DNA of 64,000 nt, taken from positions 4,303,501-4,367,500 of the forward strand of contig NZ_CP159992.1 in assembly GCF_040702995.1 (NCBI RefSeq). The letters are read 5' to 3'. The stretch comes from Paenibacillus sp. AN1007. GTDB taxonomy: Bacteria > Bacillota > Bacilli > Paenibacillales > Paenibacillaceae. Below, one piece after another: positions 47,786-57,635 of the stretch; the stretch's first letter is position 1, and every line of letters starts with the position of its first letter. The notes beneath the pieces were generated by a model. The model saw only the letters and a list, made by a program, of their open reading frames with translations. It was not told the DNA's origin and did no database searches. The position numbers and the translations under genes were made by a program.

Positions 47786-47825
47786 ACCCTACCCAAACAA
47801 CGCCAGATGAAGGAGTTTTATTCCA

Positions 47826-48923
47826 ATGATTGAAAAGGGACGTTTGACCGTCAGGCAGCTCGCTTCGCTCATGTTCCTTTGTACGATCGGGGAGCAGATT
47901 CTGGTCTTCCCCTCGATGATTACGTCTTATGCACAGCAGGATGCCTGGATTTCCTCCTTACTTGGAGTGGGCGGTGGGCTGGGGGTACTTCTAATCCTGT
48001 TCGCTGTGTACAACCTGAATCCGCGGCTGAATCTGATTGAACATATACTTCGCATCCTGGGGCCATGGATCGGGGCTGTAGTCAGCCTGTTTTATTTATT
48101 TTACTTTCTGATCAGCACATCCACCTTTATCCGGGAAATCGGCGACTTCATGGCCACCGAAATTCTGACCAGTTCTCCACTATGGGTGCTGCATCTGGTA
48201 TTTATCTGTGCACTGGCCTGGGGATTAAAATCAGGACTCGTGAATATCGGCAGGACCGCCGAAGCTTTCTTACCTCTAATTGTGCTGTTTCTGATTATTC
48301 TTACTTTGTGTCTGCTGCCCAAAGCAGAACTGGATAACATCAAGCCCGTTCTCGCTCAAGGTTTTCTCGCCCCTTTCAAGGGCTTTATTGCTGTACTTAC
48401 ATATCCGTACTGTGAACTATGTATTTTCATGATGCTTTTACCTTACACCGAGCGGAGTCCCCATCTGAAAAGAGACTTTTTACTCATGGGTATGATTGGC
48501 GGATTACTGTTAACGCTAACACTAAGTATATGTCTGCTGGTTTTGGGACCATTCATGACACAGCATCACTGGTTTGCATCGTTTAGCGTATCTCGATTGA
48601 TTAACATCGGCAACTTTGTACAGCGGATTGAAGCTTTCATGGCCTCCGTCTGGGTTATCGCTGTGTTTTTCAAAAGCGTTCTCTTTTTCTACAGTTTTGC
48701 ACTCGGCATGGCTCACCTGTTTCGATTATCCAGTTACCGGATTCTGATACTGCCCGCCTCACTTCTCATTTTAGCCTGTTCCATACTGGTGGCTCCGAAT
48801 GAAACTTTTTACCTTAAATTTGTCATCCCCTACTGGATCGATTGGGATTTAACCTGCGGCATCTTCCTGCCGCTGCTGCTGATTCTGATTCACCACTTGA
48901 GACATCGTATGCAAAAACAATGA
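47826..48923 (+). CDS. Spore germination permease, GerAB family, orphan
   Basis: 365-residue, about ten-helix protein of the spore-germination GerAB (APC-like) family. It begins IEKGRLTVRQLASLMFLCTI with typical membrane segments throughout (VVSLFYLFYFLIS, EAFLPLIVLFLIILTLCLL, PYCELCIFMMLLPY). In complete receptors it pairs with GerAA and GerAC, which are not adjacent here. GAAGGAG precedes ATG 47826. The next gene (DNA ligase) starts 65 bp after its stop in the same direction, so they may share a transcript. Confidence 0.9.
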   Translation: MIEKGRLTVRQLASLMFLCTIGEQILVFPSMITSYAQQDAWISSLLGVGGGLGVLLILFAVYNLNPRLNLIEHILRILGPWIGAVVSLFYLFYFLISTSTFIREIGDFMATEILTSSPLWVLHLVFICALAWGLKSGLVNIGRTAEAFLPLIVLFLIILTLCLLPKAELDNIKPVLAQGFLAPFKGFIAVLTYPYCELCIFMMLLPYTERSPHLKRDFLLMGMIGGLLLTLTLSICLLVLGPFMTQHHWFASFSVSRLINIGNFVQRIEAFMASVWVIAVFFKSVLFFYSFALGMAHLFRLSSYRILILPASLLILACSILVAPNETFYLKFVIPYWIDWDLTCGIFLPLLLILIHHLRHRMQKQ

Positions 48924-48987
48924 CTGCCTTCGCCCGTTTATGTGTACCTTTATTATTCCAGCGCTGGCTTAAGGAAAGGAGTCACCC

Positions 48988-49938
48988 ATGTTCAAACCCG
49001 TTATTCCGTTCGAACCCATCTCCCGCGACACCCTGCCTGCAGGCTCACAGTGGACTGCCCAAATCAAGTGGGACGGCGTGCGCATGCTGGCTTACGAGAA
49101 CGGACAGGAGCTGCGGCTGGTCAATCGCAGATTACATGACCGGACAGCCCAGTATCCCGAACTGGTACAACCGCGTAATCTGTGTGCCGGCTCTTCTTAC
49201 ATTCTGGACGGAGAGATTATCGCGCTGGACCCGGACACGGGACGCCCCTCCTTTTACCATGTACTGCGCCGGGACCGGATGAGCAAACCGGGTGGTATCG
49301 CCCATGCCGTTCAGCAGATACCGGTTACTTATATGGTATTTGATATTCTTTTTTATGAGGGGAAATGGATCACTGACCAAGCGCTCGAAGTTCGCCAGCA
49401 GCTGCTGCACAAGGTGCTGCAAACCAGCGATCATGTACAGGAAGTGACCAACTCACGAGATGCATCCGCTCTGCTTACGGTGATGAGACAGCACCAGATG
49501 GAAGGCATCGTCTGTAAAGATCTTTCCAGTACCTACGGGATCGGAGGTAAAGATGCGCGCTGGCAGAAGGTCAAAATCATGCATGACCTCTATGGCATGA
49601 TTGGGGGAGTTACCTATCGAAGCGGTATCGTCAATGCTGTTGCGATCGGCGTATATGACGGACCTCATTTTATTTATATCGGTCATGTCGGGACAGGGAA
49701 ATTAAACATCAATCGCTGGCGTGAACTCACTGCACAAGTTGAGCCGCTTATTGTAAATGAAAGGCCATTCCATAACATTCCTGAACGCAGCGCGGAGACC
49801 ACATGGGTAACACCACGCATCGGCCTTAAAGTGCAGTATATGGAACTGACTCACCATCAGACACTGCGTCACCCCAGCATCCAGACTTTCGCTGATGTGA
49901 AACCTGAAGATTGTCCGATAAGCCAACTTGAACAGTAA
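48988..49938 (+). CDS. ATP-dependent DNA ligase, LigD ligase-domain type
   Basis: 316-residue stand-alone nucleotidyltransferase-OB ligase. The adenylation lysine is at about residue 27 in AQIKWDGVRMLAY (KxDGxR). Further motifs are LDGEIIALD, MVFDILFYEG, EGIVCKDLSSTYG and WQKVKI (motif V). AAAGGAGT precedes ATG 48988. In B. subtilis the ligase and polymerase modules are fused in one LigD (YkoU); here they are separate adjacent genes, so this is the NHEJ ligase partner for Ku. Confidence 0.93.
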   Translation: MFKPVIPFEPISRDTLPAGSQWTAQIKWDGVRMLAYENGQELRLVNRRLHDRTAQYPELVQPRNLCAGSSYILDGEIIALDPDTGRPSFYHVLRRDRMSKPGGIAHAVQQIPVTYMVFDILFYEGKWITDQALEVRQQLLHKVLQTSDHVQEVTNSRDASALLTVMRQHQMEGIVCKDLSSTYGIGGKDARWQKVKIMHDLYGMIGGVTYRSGIVNAVAIGVYDGPHFIYIGHVGTGKLNINRWRELTAQVEPLIVNERPFHNIPERSAETTWVTPRIGLKVQYMELTHHQTLRHPSIQTFADVKPEDCPISQLEQ

Positions 49939-50018
49939 AAGTCTATCTCGCGGATAAACCATTTCACTCCTTTCATACGTTTAACCAAGAGTTACATACA
50001 CAGGAGGTGCTCTGCCCT

Positions 50019-50909
50019 ATGCCGCATAAAATCAAAGGTTCCATCACAATCGAAGGTGTGGAACTCACCGTCACCAATCCAGACAAGCCCTTATGGCCTG
50101 AAGCAGGCATAACCAAAGCCATTTATTTGCAAAAGCTGGCCGCACTTGCGCCTTACCTGCTGACCTACACCCGTAATCGACTTCTGACAACGATTCGTTA
50201 CCCTCATGGTGCAGGCGGAACGTTCTTTTATCAGAAAAATGCGCCCGAACCTGTGCCTGATTTTGTTCATACACACGATCACGAGGGCATCCGTTACGTT
50301 GTTATGAACGGACTGCCGGAGCTGCTCTGGCTTGGCAATCTTGCGGCACTTGAGTTTCACCCTTCGCTGCATGCCATTAACAGCACACTTCCATGTGAAT
50401 GGATGATCGATCTCGATCCTTCAATGGAACATGAGCCGCGGATTATGCAGGCTGCCTTGATTGTAGGCGAAACGTTATCCTCTCTTGGATTGCAATCGGT
50501 TCCCAAAACGTCCGGGGCCACGGGTGTGCAGATCATTGTGCCGGTTACCCGTGGTGTGACATTTGATGAACTGCGGGATATCGGTCATTTTGTAGGCAAA
50601 TATGTCACGCAAAAACATCCTGAACTGTTTACACTGGAGCGGCTGAAAAAAGATAGGGGTGATCGAATTTACTTTGATTATCTCCAGCATTATGGCGGCA
50701 AAACGCTGGCCTCTCCCTATACGCCTCGCGCCAAACCAGGCGGCACTGTCTCCACCCCCCTGACTTGGGATGAGGTCCGCCGAAATGTCTCCATTCAGGA
50801 TTATCACCTGATGAATATTATCGAACGGTTGAATGACGTCGGCGATCTGATTGCAGCGGTTCCTCCGCAGCCAATCGAGCTGATTCTGAAACATTTGCAG
50901 AAAAAATAG
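50019..50909 (+). CDS. LigD-type polymerase/primase domain protein
   Basis: 296-residue AEP-superfamily NHEJ polymerase. It starts after the ORF's upstream GTG at ATG 50019, which follows AGGAGG at 11 nt. Typical features are LTNPDKPLWPE-like VTNPDKPLWPEAGITK, the catalytic IDLDPS, TSGATGVQIIVPV and the RIYFDYLQHYGGKT motif. It acts at broken ends bridged by Ku, filling or extending them before ligation. Lies 80 bp after the ligase gene and ends at a strong terminator. Confidence 0.93.
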   Translation: MPHKIKGSITIEGVELTVTNPDKPLWPEAGITKAIYLQKLAALAPYLLTYTRNRLLTTIRYPHGAGGTFFYQKNAPEPVPDFVHTHDHEGIRYVVMNGLPELLWLGNLAALEFHPSLHAINSTLPCEWMIDLDPSMEHEPRIMQAALIVGETLSSLGLQSVPKTSGATGVQIIVPVTRGVTFDELRDIGHFVGKYVTQKHPELFTLERLKKDRGDRIYFDYLQHYGGKTLASPYTPRAKPGGTVSTPLTWDEVRRNVSIQDYHLMNIIERLNDVGDLIAAVPPQPIELILKHLQKK

Positions 50910-50946
50910 CCGATCCCCTGTGAACCAGGGAATCGGCTATTTTTTC
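50901..50946 (+). terminator. Terminator of the NHEJ run
   Basis: AAAATAGCCGATCCCCTG / CAGGGAATCGGCTATTTTTT hairpin, starting inside the last codons of the polymerase gene; it can also serve the minus strand (yitT-like gene). Confidence 0.92.
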
Positions 50947-51012
50947 TGCACAATTCGTGCAGGATGTTTCCTTCATTATCTCATCCTGCAGCATGCTCCG
51001 AAATAGAAGCGG

Positions 51013-51924
51013 CTAGTGGATACCTTTTTTCTTGAAACGTCCACCCTTAACATCGTGAATGTTACCGATTGCTACGAATGCCTGCGGGTCCCAATCCTCT
51101 ACAATAGACTTCAGCTTCGCTTCTTCCAGACGGGTAATCACAACAAAAATAATTTTTTTCTCATCTCCGCTGAATCCGCCTTCTCCGTCCAGATACGTTA
51201 CACCACGACCGAGACGATCTGTCAAAGCGGAACCGATATCGCGATACTTCTCACTGATGATCCAGACCGACTTGGACTGATCAAGCCCCTCGTTCACGAT
51301 ATCAATCATCTTCATAGCGATGTAATAAGCAATCATCGAATAAAGGGCATTCGGCCAGCCGAATACGAAACCTGCACCCGCAAAGATAAATACGTTAATG
51401 ATCAAAACAATCTGCCCTACTGACAGCGGAGACTTCTCACTAAACAGAATGGCAACAATCTCTGTACCGTCCAGTGAACCACCGGAACGAATGACCAGAC
51501 CTACCCCCACACCCAGAATTAAGCCGCCGAATACAGCACCGAGCAGCGGTTCGCCTGGTGTAAGCGCCGGAACTTTGTGCAGTAGAGATGTACCAATGGA
51601 CATCACAACAATGCCCAGCAGCGTTGATAATGCAAAGGTCTTACCGATCTGCTTGTATCCAAGGATCAGAAAAGGCAAATTGAGCAAAGTCAGGAATATC
51701 CCCAGCGGCAGATGCGTGAGCTCCGAAACCATAATTGAAATCCCCGTGATCCCGCCGTCGATGACGCCATTCGGCACCAGGAACACTTCAAGTGATACAG
51801 CCATCAGCGCGGCACCGATCAGGATCATTACAATACGCTGCAGTAACTTCAGCGTAAACACCGAGCTTTTGACGCCGCGGTCAGCTTGTTTGGCCGTTAG
51901 TTCTTTCACCGTTACATTGGACAT
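51013..51924 (-). CDS. YitT-family membrane protein (DUF161/DUF2179)
   Basis: 303-residue protein with five to six membrane helices (residues about 25-220) carrying the YitT pattern (VPNGVIDGGITGISIM, GLVIRSGGSLDGTEIVAIL) and a C-terminal soluble DUF2179 domain (about 225-295, SALTDRLGRGVTYLDGEG, then FVVITRLEEAKLKSIV). GGGGGG precedes ATG 51924. Molecular function is not known for this family. Monocistronic. Confidence 0.9.
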   Translation of the reverse strand: MSNVTVKELTAKQADRGVKSSVFTLKLLQRIVMILIGAALMAVSLEVFLVPNGVIDGGITGISIMVSELTHLPLGIFLTLLNLPFLILGYKQIGKTFALSTLLGIVVMSIGTSLLHKVPALTPGEPLLGAVFGGLILGVGVGLVIRSGGSLDGTEIVAILFSEKSPLSVGQIVLIINVFIFAGAGFVFGWPNALYSMIAYYIAMKMIDIVNEGLDQSKSVWIISEKYRDIGSALTDRLGRGVTYLDGEGGFSGDEKKIIFVVITRLEEAKLKSIVEDWDPQAFVAIGNIHDVKGGRFKKKGIH

Positions 51925-52224
51925 GGTATCCCCCCCGTTAAGTTAAATCAGAATGTGAATCCATTTTATATATCCATTAAATAACTCCACGGGGAAGATG
52001 CATGTAGAAAAAACGAGCCAAGCTTTATTCTGCATGTACTTTAACCCAACATCAAACGGGCATCTAAAGGCGATATAAAATAGATTCAAGATATACTGCT
52101 TGCCGGATCACACTTCCAAAAGAGAGCAAAAGGGAGCCTGTTTCCCCAGACTCCCTCCTTCGCCACGACATGATTTATATAACTATTATATCATAAAAGA
52201 TCAAATTGGAGCAAAATACTTAGC

Positions 52225-52261
52225 AAAAAGAAGATAAATTCGCAAAAAGTGAATTTATCTT
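52225..52261 (-). terminator. Terminator of the cardiolipin synthase gene
   Basis: AAGATAAATTC / GAATTTATCTT hairpin with CTTTTTGC following on the minus strand, 22 bp after the stop. The remaining 51925-52225 interval holds the yitT promoter region and no gene. Confidence 0.65.
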
Positions 52262-52282
52262 CAGAAATCTGCCTTAAATCGG

Positions 52283-53722
52283 CTATAGAAGCGGAGAAAG
52301 CATCCGAGAAAGCATTTCAGCCCCTTTTTGCAGGCGTGAGCGATGTTGGAATACGAGGGGTTCGATCTGGCTGCACTCCTCCAGATCCCGTTCAAAATCA
52401 TGCAGTAGACGATGAATTGCAGCGTCCTCAAACAATACAGCCGTTAATTCAAAGTTGCAGAAAAAACTGCGCATATCCATATTGGCTGTGCCTACCGTAG
52501 CCAGCAGCTCATCTACAATCATCACTTTCGCATGAACAAAACCTTTGCGGTATTGATAAAACTTCACACCAGCGCGAAGCAGCTCTTCTACATAAGAGAG
52601 GGATGCCAAATGCACCAGCCGGGAATCGGATTGATAAGGAATGATAATCCTTACATCCACACCACTGACTGCTGCGGTCTTAAGAGCCTCGTAAAGGGCA
52701 GGATCAGGAATAAAGTACGGCGTTGTTATATATATGCGTTCACACGCAACGGAAATCGCGCCAAAACACATTTCCTGTATGGCATCCCAATCCTGATCAG
52801 GCCCACTCCCCAAAATCTGAATGCGTTCCCCTCCACTGCAAATATGCGGTGGAAATAATTCCGCAAGCTGAGGCTCCATAATTCGTTTTCCCGAAGCGAG
52901 TTTCCAGTCATTCAGAAACGTGCTTTGGAGAAAATAAACCGCATCCCCTTCAATCTGCACATGAGTATCCCGCCAAAAGCCAACCTCCGGGTATAGACCC
53001 AGGTAATCATCACCGACGTTAATGCCACCGACAAAGCCAACCTTGCCATCGACAACTACAATTTTACGATGGTTGCGATAGTTGACCCTGCGATCAATTG
53101 TGGCAATAAGCGGCGGCAGAAAAAAATGAAACTCGACACCTGCATCCTGCATTTTGCGAATATAATTCCAGCTCAGGTGATGACTGCCTAGTCCATCGCA
53201 GATGAACCGGACCTTCACTCCCTCCTGCGCTTTACGGATCATCACCTGCTGAAAGCGAGTTCCGATTACATCATCCCTGAAAATATAAAACTCCACATGC
53301 AGATGATGCTCGGCCTTCTCCATCTCTCTAAGCATCGCCGCGAAAGCCTCTTCTCCATTCGTCAGCACCTTGCTCCGATTACATCCCGTAATCGGACTCT
53401 CGGACAGATGAGATATAAGGTTAAACAGACGATGCTGGTGATTGTATTTATCTCCTGGCATTTGAGCAATCTCATGGACGATGTGGGCCTGCTTCCATAT
53501 AGTTTCACGCATTTCCCGGAAAATTCGCGATCCGCCCTTTCGCAGCTTTTTACGTTTACTGTAGTCTTGAGCCACAAAATAATACACCACAAAACCAATC
53601 AGAGGCACACAAAATAAGATGAACAGCCAAGCCACCGCTTTGGCCGGGTTGCGGAATTCCAGTATAAGAATTGTAGCAGCCTGAAAAATAAAAATAAGTA
53701 AAATAATAACCAGCCAGAACAT
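52283..53722 (-). CDS. cls: Cardiolipin synthase (phospholipase D family)
   Basis: 479-residue membrane enzyme joining two phosphatidylglycerol molecules. Two N-terminal membrane helices (residues about 1-60) precede two PLD domains. Their HxKxxxxD motifs read NHRKIVVVDGKVGFVGGIN (about residue 215) and HAKVMIVDELLATVGTAN (about 395). It ends QKGAEMLSRMLSPLL, a bacterial Cls tail. AGGGGGAGG precedes ATG 53722. Monocistronic. Confidence 0.95.
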   Translation of the reverse strand: MFWLVIILLIFIFQAATILILEFRNPAKAVAWLFILFCVPLIGFVVYYFVAQDYSKRKKLRKGGSRIFREMRETIWKQAHIVHEIAQMPGDKYNHQHRLFNLISHLSESPITGCNRSKVLTNGEEAFAAMLREMEKAEHHLHVEFYIFRDDVIGTRFQQVMIRKAQEGVKVRFICDGLGSHHLSWNYIRKMQDAGVEFHFFLPPLIATIDRRVNYRNHRKIVVVDGKVGFVGGINVGDDYLGLYPEVGFWRDTHVQIEGDAVYFLQSTFLNDWKLASGKRIMEPQLAELFPPHICSGGERIQILGSGPDQDWDAIQEMCFGAISVACERIYITTPYFIPDPALYEALKTAAVSGVDVRIIIPYQSDSRLVHLASLSYVEELLRAGVKFYQYRKGFVHAKVMIVDELLATVGTANMDMRSFFCNFELTAVLFEDAAIHRLLHDFERDLEECSQIEPLVFQHRSRLQKGAEMLSRMLSPLL

Positions 53723-53793
53723 GCGGCCTCCCCCTTAACCCCTTACTTTTCTATTGTTCCGTTCTCCTGTTTTCAAGCTTGTCTATTTGTCCG

Positions 53794-54015
53794 TCATTTT
53801 AACCAGCTTTGACGGTATTGCTCCCAGCTAATCATAGATACCCAATGTCGACCCGGTTCGTAACGATAACTTAGATAAAACTTTACATAGCCAGCTTCTC
53901 GTAAAATTTGGGTAAGAGATTTTTCTCTCCAGGCTTGTCCATAATGACTCTGTATCTTATGACATAACAGCTGAAGCTGCAGAAAAATCCCCTTATGCTG
54001 TACTGTTTTGACCAA
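53794..54015 (-). CDS. Small hypothetical protein
   Basis: 73-residue soluble protein, MVKTVQHKGIFLQLQLLCHK at the start and RHWVSMISWEQYRQSWLK at the end, aromatic- and basic-rich with no signal. Composition is plausible for a coding gene but the ribosome site (GGCAGG) is weak. I do not recognise it. Confidence 0.4.
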   Translation of the reverse strand: MVKTVQHKGIFLQLQLLCHKIQSHYGQAWREKSLTQILREAGYVKFYLSYRYEPGRHWVSMISWEQYRQSWLK

Positions 54016-54123
54016 CCTGCCTTCCAGACTCTTCCTCTTTTCTGCAGGAGAAGGTGGTCTTCTTACGTAAAATTAGATATAATACTCGTTAAAACTTATT
54101 ACTTAGAAGGAGAAGAGTAGTGA

Positions 54124-55476
54124 ATGGACAGTGAGAGGTATGCGATAAATTTGGTTATGGTTGCATTTTTGATAGGATTATCAGCATTTTTTGTGGCAGT
54201 GGAGTTCGCTCTGGTACGGGTTCGTCCGAGCCGAATCGATCAAATGATTGCTGAAGGGAACAAACGTGCACTTGCGGTCAAGCAGACCGTTGCCAATCTG
54301 GATGGGTATCTGTCTGCATGTCAGCTCGGAATAACCATCACGTCTCTCGGACTGGGCTGGCTTGGTGAACCCACGGTTGAGAAGATCCTCCACCCTGTGT
54401 TCGAAAGCATGAGCATCCCGGATGCACTTGCTTCCTTCTTGTCATTTGTTATTGCTTTTGTAGCGATTACTTATCTGCACGTGGTTGTAGGCGAGCTTGC
54501 GCCCAAAACCATTGCGATCCGCAAAGCCGAGACCGTAGCACTGCTGACGTCCGGTCCTATCATCTTGTTTAACCGAGTGATGTATCCTTTTATCTGGCTG
54601 TTAAACGGCTCTGCGAACCAATTGGTTAAATTGTTTGGCATCAAGCCAGCTTCTGAACATGAAGAGGCACACTCTGAAGAGGAGCTGCAGATCATCATTA
54701 ATGAAAGCTTCGAGAGTGGTAAAATCAACCAGGCTGAATTTGGCTACGTGAGCCGAATTTTTGCTTTTGACGAGATGCTGGCCAAAGAAATCATGGTTCC
54801 ACGGACCGACATGGTCTGCCTTTATCTAAATAAAACGAACGAGGAAAATCTGGAGATCATTCGAGAAGAACAGTACACCCGTTTCCCGGTCGTTAATGAG
54901 AGCAAGGACGATATTATCGGAATCATTAATACGAAACAATTCTTCCTTGAACTGTACGGTAATCATGAACCTGTGGACCTGTCTTCGCTGATTCAGCCTG
55001 TGTCCGCTGTGCATGAGACAACTCCCGTCAAGGATCTGCTCAAGAAAATGCAGAAGGACGGCGTACACATCGCTGTGCTGGTTGATGAGTACGGAGGCAC
55101 TTCCGGTATTGTAACGATCGAGGATGTGCTGGAGCAGATCGTCGGCGAGATCCGCGACGAGTTCGATGCAGATGAAGAGGAAGAGATTCAGATTGTGAAT
55201 GAGCACTATGTCATTTTCGACGGCAAAGTTTCACTATCGAAGGTCAACGATATGTTCATGTCTTCCCTGGATGCAGATGAGTGGGACACCATCGGCGGAT
55301 GGCTCTACAGCCATCGTCCGGAGATGGATGAACAGGAAGAGTATGAATATGAGAACATGACCTTCGTTCTGCTGGAAAAAGATAAAAATCGCTTCTACAA
55401 AGTCGCCATCGTTCCGAAAGAACCGCTGGATATGTCAGGGTACACTAATCAAGACGAAAAAGAAGCACAAGCATAA
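54124..55476 (+). CDS. CNNM/CorC-type transporter or hemolysin-family membrane protein
   Basis: 450-residue protein. An N-terminal DUF21 (CNNM transmembrane) domain at residues about 5-195 includes FFVAVEFALVRVRPSRID. A CBS pair at about 205-330 includes IMVPRTDMVCL and VDEYGGTSGIVTIEDVLEQI. A C-terminal CorC_HlyC domain sits at about 345-430. Related to B. subtilis YhdP/YqhB, thought to be involved in Mg2+/Na+ export. AAGGAG precedes ATG 54124. Monocistronic, ending in a strong terminator. Confidence 0.92.
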   Translation: MDSERYAINLVMVAFLIGLSAFFVAVEFALVRVRPSRIDQMIAEGNKRALAVKQTVANLDGYLSACQLGITITSLGLGWLGEPTVEKILHPVFESMSIPDALASFLSFVIAFVAITYLHVVVGELAPKTIAIRKAETVALLTSGPIILFNRVMYPFIWLLNGSANQLVKLFGIKPASEHEEAHSEEELQIIINESFESGKINQAEFGYVSRIFAFDEMLAKEIMVPRTDMVCLYLNKTNEENLEIIREEQYTRFPVVNESKDDIIGIINTKQFFLELYGNHEPVDLSSLIQPVSAVHETTPVKDLLKKMQKDGVHIAVLVDEYGGTSGIVTIEDVLEQIVGEIRDEFDADEEEEIQIVNEHYVIFDGKVSLSKVNDMFMSSLDADEWDTIGGWLYSHRPEMDEQEEYEYENMTFVLLEKDKNRFYKVAIVPKEPLDMSGYTNQDEKEAQA

Positions 55477-55480
55477 TTTT

Positions 55481-55525
55481 AAAAGGTCTGTCTCATCGTT
55501 ATCATTGACGAAGGACAGACCTTTT
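55481..55525 (+). terminator. Terminator of the CNNM-like gene
   Basis: AAAAGGTCTGTC / GACAGACCTTTT around a 21-base loop, just past the stop at 55476. Confidence 0.85.
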
Positions 55526-55609
55526 CTATTCCACCACATGAAGCATTTGGCACTGTTCGCTCCCCTCGTACCACGATCCTGTACTGCTTCACATGAATTC
55601 AACACTCTC

Positions 55610-56719
55610 TCATTTCACCTCTGCTTTATCCTCAACAATCCGGTTCTGAATTTTACGGAATATAATTTTGAGAATCATATACAGCGGGATAATAATTATC
55701 ATCCCGAGAATGCCGCCGAGGTCCGCTCCGACGAGCAGCAGGATGACCGTGGTCAGCGGATGAATATCAAGCTGCTTGCCATACACATACGGCGAGATCA
55801 GATTATCCTGGATCTGCTGGGCAACTACGATAATAATTAAGGACCAGAGCGCCATGGAAGGTGAGTCGATAAAAGCAACGATTACAACGGGAATGGCAGC
55901 CAGCAGGGCCCCCACATAAGGGATAAAGTTCAGGATGATGGACACCACTGTTAATAACAGCGCATAAGGCAGGCCGATTAAGATAAAACCGATAAACATC
56001 AGAATACCCAGTGCCACATTAACGATAACCCGGCCTACAATATAATTGCTCAAGGCCTCATCAATTTCATGTACGGTCTCTTCTCCGTCTTTCCGATAAT
56101 GCCTTGGCAGCAGCAGTGTCAGGTTGGTACCAAACTTACTCCCTTCCTTGAGCATGTAATAGAGCATAATCGGGAAGGTGGCCAAAATAATGACCAGGTT
56201 GGACACGACGGAAAACAAACCGGAAACATAATCGGTCACCTGCGTAATCCCCTGGCTTAGATACTGGGATAAACGAGTGAATAAATCCGAATCCTCAGGC
56301 AGGTACCGGGCGAGAAAACGATTATTTTCCAGTGCTTTAATCTGCTCTATAAGGGAAGAAATAAGCGCAGGTGTGTTTTCAATAAAATTCCATAACTGCT
56401 CCCGCAGCGAAGGCCATACGACAACACTGAATCCTGCGATAAGGAGTCCAACAGCGACATAAATAATGAGAACAGCCAGCGCCCTTTTGATTTTGTGTCG
56501 CTCCATGAAGTCCACGAGCGGACGCAGCAAATAATAGAAAAATCCTGCGATCAGCAGCGGGATAATAATGATATGAACCAGCGAAGTGAGAGGGCGGAAA
56601 ATAAAGTTGACTTTATCCCCCAAATACACGATTAGCAATAGTAAAATAATTGCCGTGCATATGCGGTAAAATTTGTTGTTAATCAAGAAACGTGATCCCC
56701 CCATGCGCTGCCATGCCAA
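55610..56719 (-). CDS. AI-2E/PerM-family membrane transporter
   Basis: 369-residue, about eight-helix protein of the AI-2 exporter-like/PerM family (YtvI/YueF relatives). It has the central amphipathic region (residues about 115-170), the PIMLYYMLKEG segment and the conserved loop NFIPYVGALLAAIPVVIVAF, with QQIQDNLISPYVYGKQL near the end. Bacillales relatives serve in Na+/H+ or other ion antiport; the substrate here is unknown. Monocistronic. Confidence 0.9.
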   Translation of the reverse strand: MAWQRMGGSRFLINNKFYRICTAIILLLLIVYLGDKVNFIFRPLTSLVHIIIIPLLIAGFFYYLLRPLVDFMERHKIKRALAVLIIYVAVGLLIAGFSVVVWPSLREQLWNFIENTPALISSLIEQIKALENNRFLARYLPEDSDLFTRLSQYLSQGITQVTDYVSGLFSVVSNLVIILATFPIMLYYMLKEGSKFGTNLTLLLPRHYRKDGEETVHEIDEALSNYIVGRVIVNVALGILMFIGFILIGLPYALLLTVVSIILNFIPYVGALLAAIPVVIVAFIDSPSMALWSLIIIVVAQQIQDNLISPYVYGKQLDIHPLTTVILLLVGADLGGILGMIIIIPLYMILKIIFRKIQNRIVEDKAEVK

Positions 56720-56834
56720 AGTGACTGCGACGATAATATGATTCTAACATTACAATTAATTCTAATATTACAATACCAGTATGTACCCTAAATAGACAGC
56801 TATGCCTCATATGAACACAAAAAAGAGGCAGGAA

Positions 56835-57635
56835 TTAACCTGCCACATCTCTTTTGTTAAATACAACCCAGGAAATCACCATAAAGATGACATAATATAC
56901 ACCGAGAACCGCTAAAGAGAACCCGAGAGTCATCCCTTCACTTGGGCCGTTTAATAATCCCATGCCCGACGAAGGGTTCATATATTTGCTCAGATCCATA
57001 TTGTTGAACAGAACATATTTAGCCCATTCATATCGATCCGGATTAAAAATCAGTGAAAATATATTTTGCGTGAACATGATAAACAAGGACAAACCGATTG
57101 CAAGCGCACCCGAACGAAATACAGAAGATACCATAAAAGCAATCGCGAGTGTAATGAAAAGGTCGATATACAGATAGCTCCATCTCGTAAACGCATCGCC
57201 TGCCATTACACCACTCTCTACCGAAACATCATGGGAGAACAGAATATAAGAACTGAGCATGGCCATACCAATGACGAGTAGTGTACTTAGTATACTAAAG
57301 CCCACTACCGTCAGATATTTGGAAGCCAGAATTTTGCTGCGTGACCACGGACGGATGAGTAACAGTTTAATGGTGCCCCATGTGAATTCACCCGCTACCG
57401 ATTCCGCTGCAACGACGACACAGAAAATCGTATTCAGGAAAAATGCAATTTGAACCGTTGTAGCTGCTGGCTGCCAATACAGCACATCGCTTGTTCCCAT
57501 CCCCTGCTTCATTAACACAGGCATTAGAAGCGATATAAGAGCAAGAATAGCTAACATAACCCAGGTGCGCACACGACGGAACACTTTCATATTTTCATTC
57601 AGCAGCAGATTGCCGAAACTACCCAATACCGCCAC
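56835..57635 (-). CDS. ABC-2 type exporter permease
   Basis: 266-residue membrane protein with six predicted helices, containing the N-terminal ENMKVFRRVRTWVML region and VAGEFTWGTIKLLLIRPWSR, typical of bacitracin/antibiotic-type ABC-2 permeases. Overlaps the preceding ATPase gene by 17 bp, so it is coupled to it. A multidrug or peptide export role is likely but the substrate is not shown. Confidence 0.9.
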   Translation of the reverse strand: MAVLGSFGNLLLNENMKVFRRVRTWVMLAILALISLLMPVLMKQGMGTSDVLYWQPAATTVQIAFFLNTIFCVVVAAESVAGEFTWGTIKLLLIRPWSRSKILASKYLTVVGFSILSTLLVIGMAMLSSYILFSHDVSVESGVMAGDAFTRWSYLYIDLFITLAIAFMVSSVFRSGALAIGLSLFIMFTQNIFSLIFNPDRYEWAKYVLFNNMDLSKYMNPSSGMGLLNGPSEGMTLGFSLAVLGVYYVIFMVISWVVFNKRDVAG

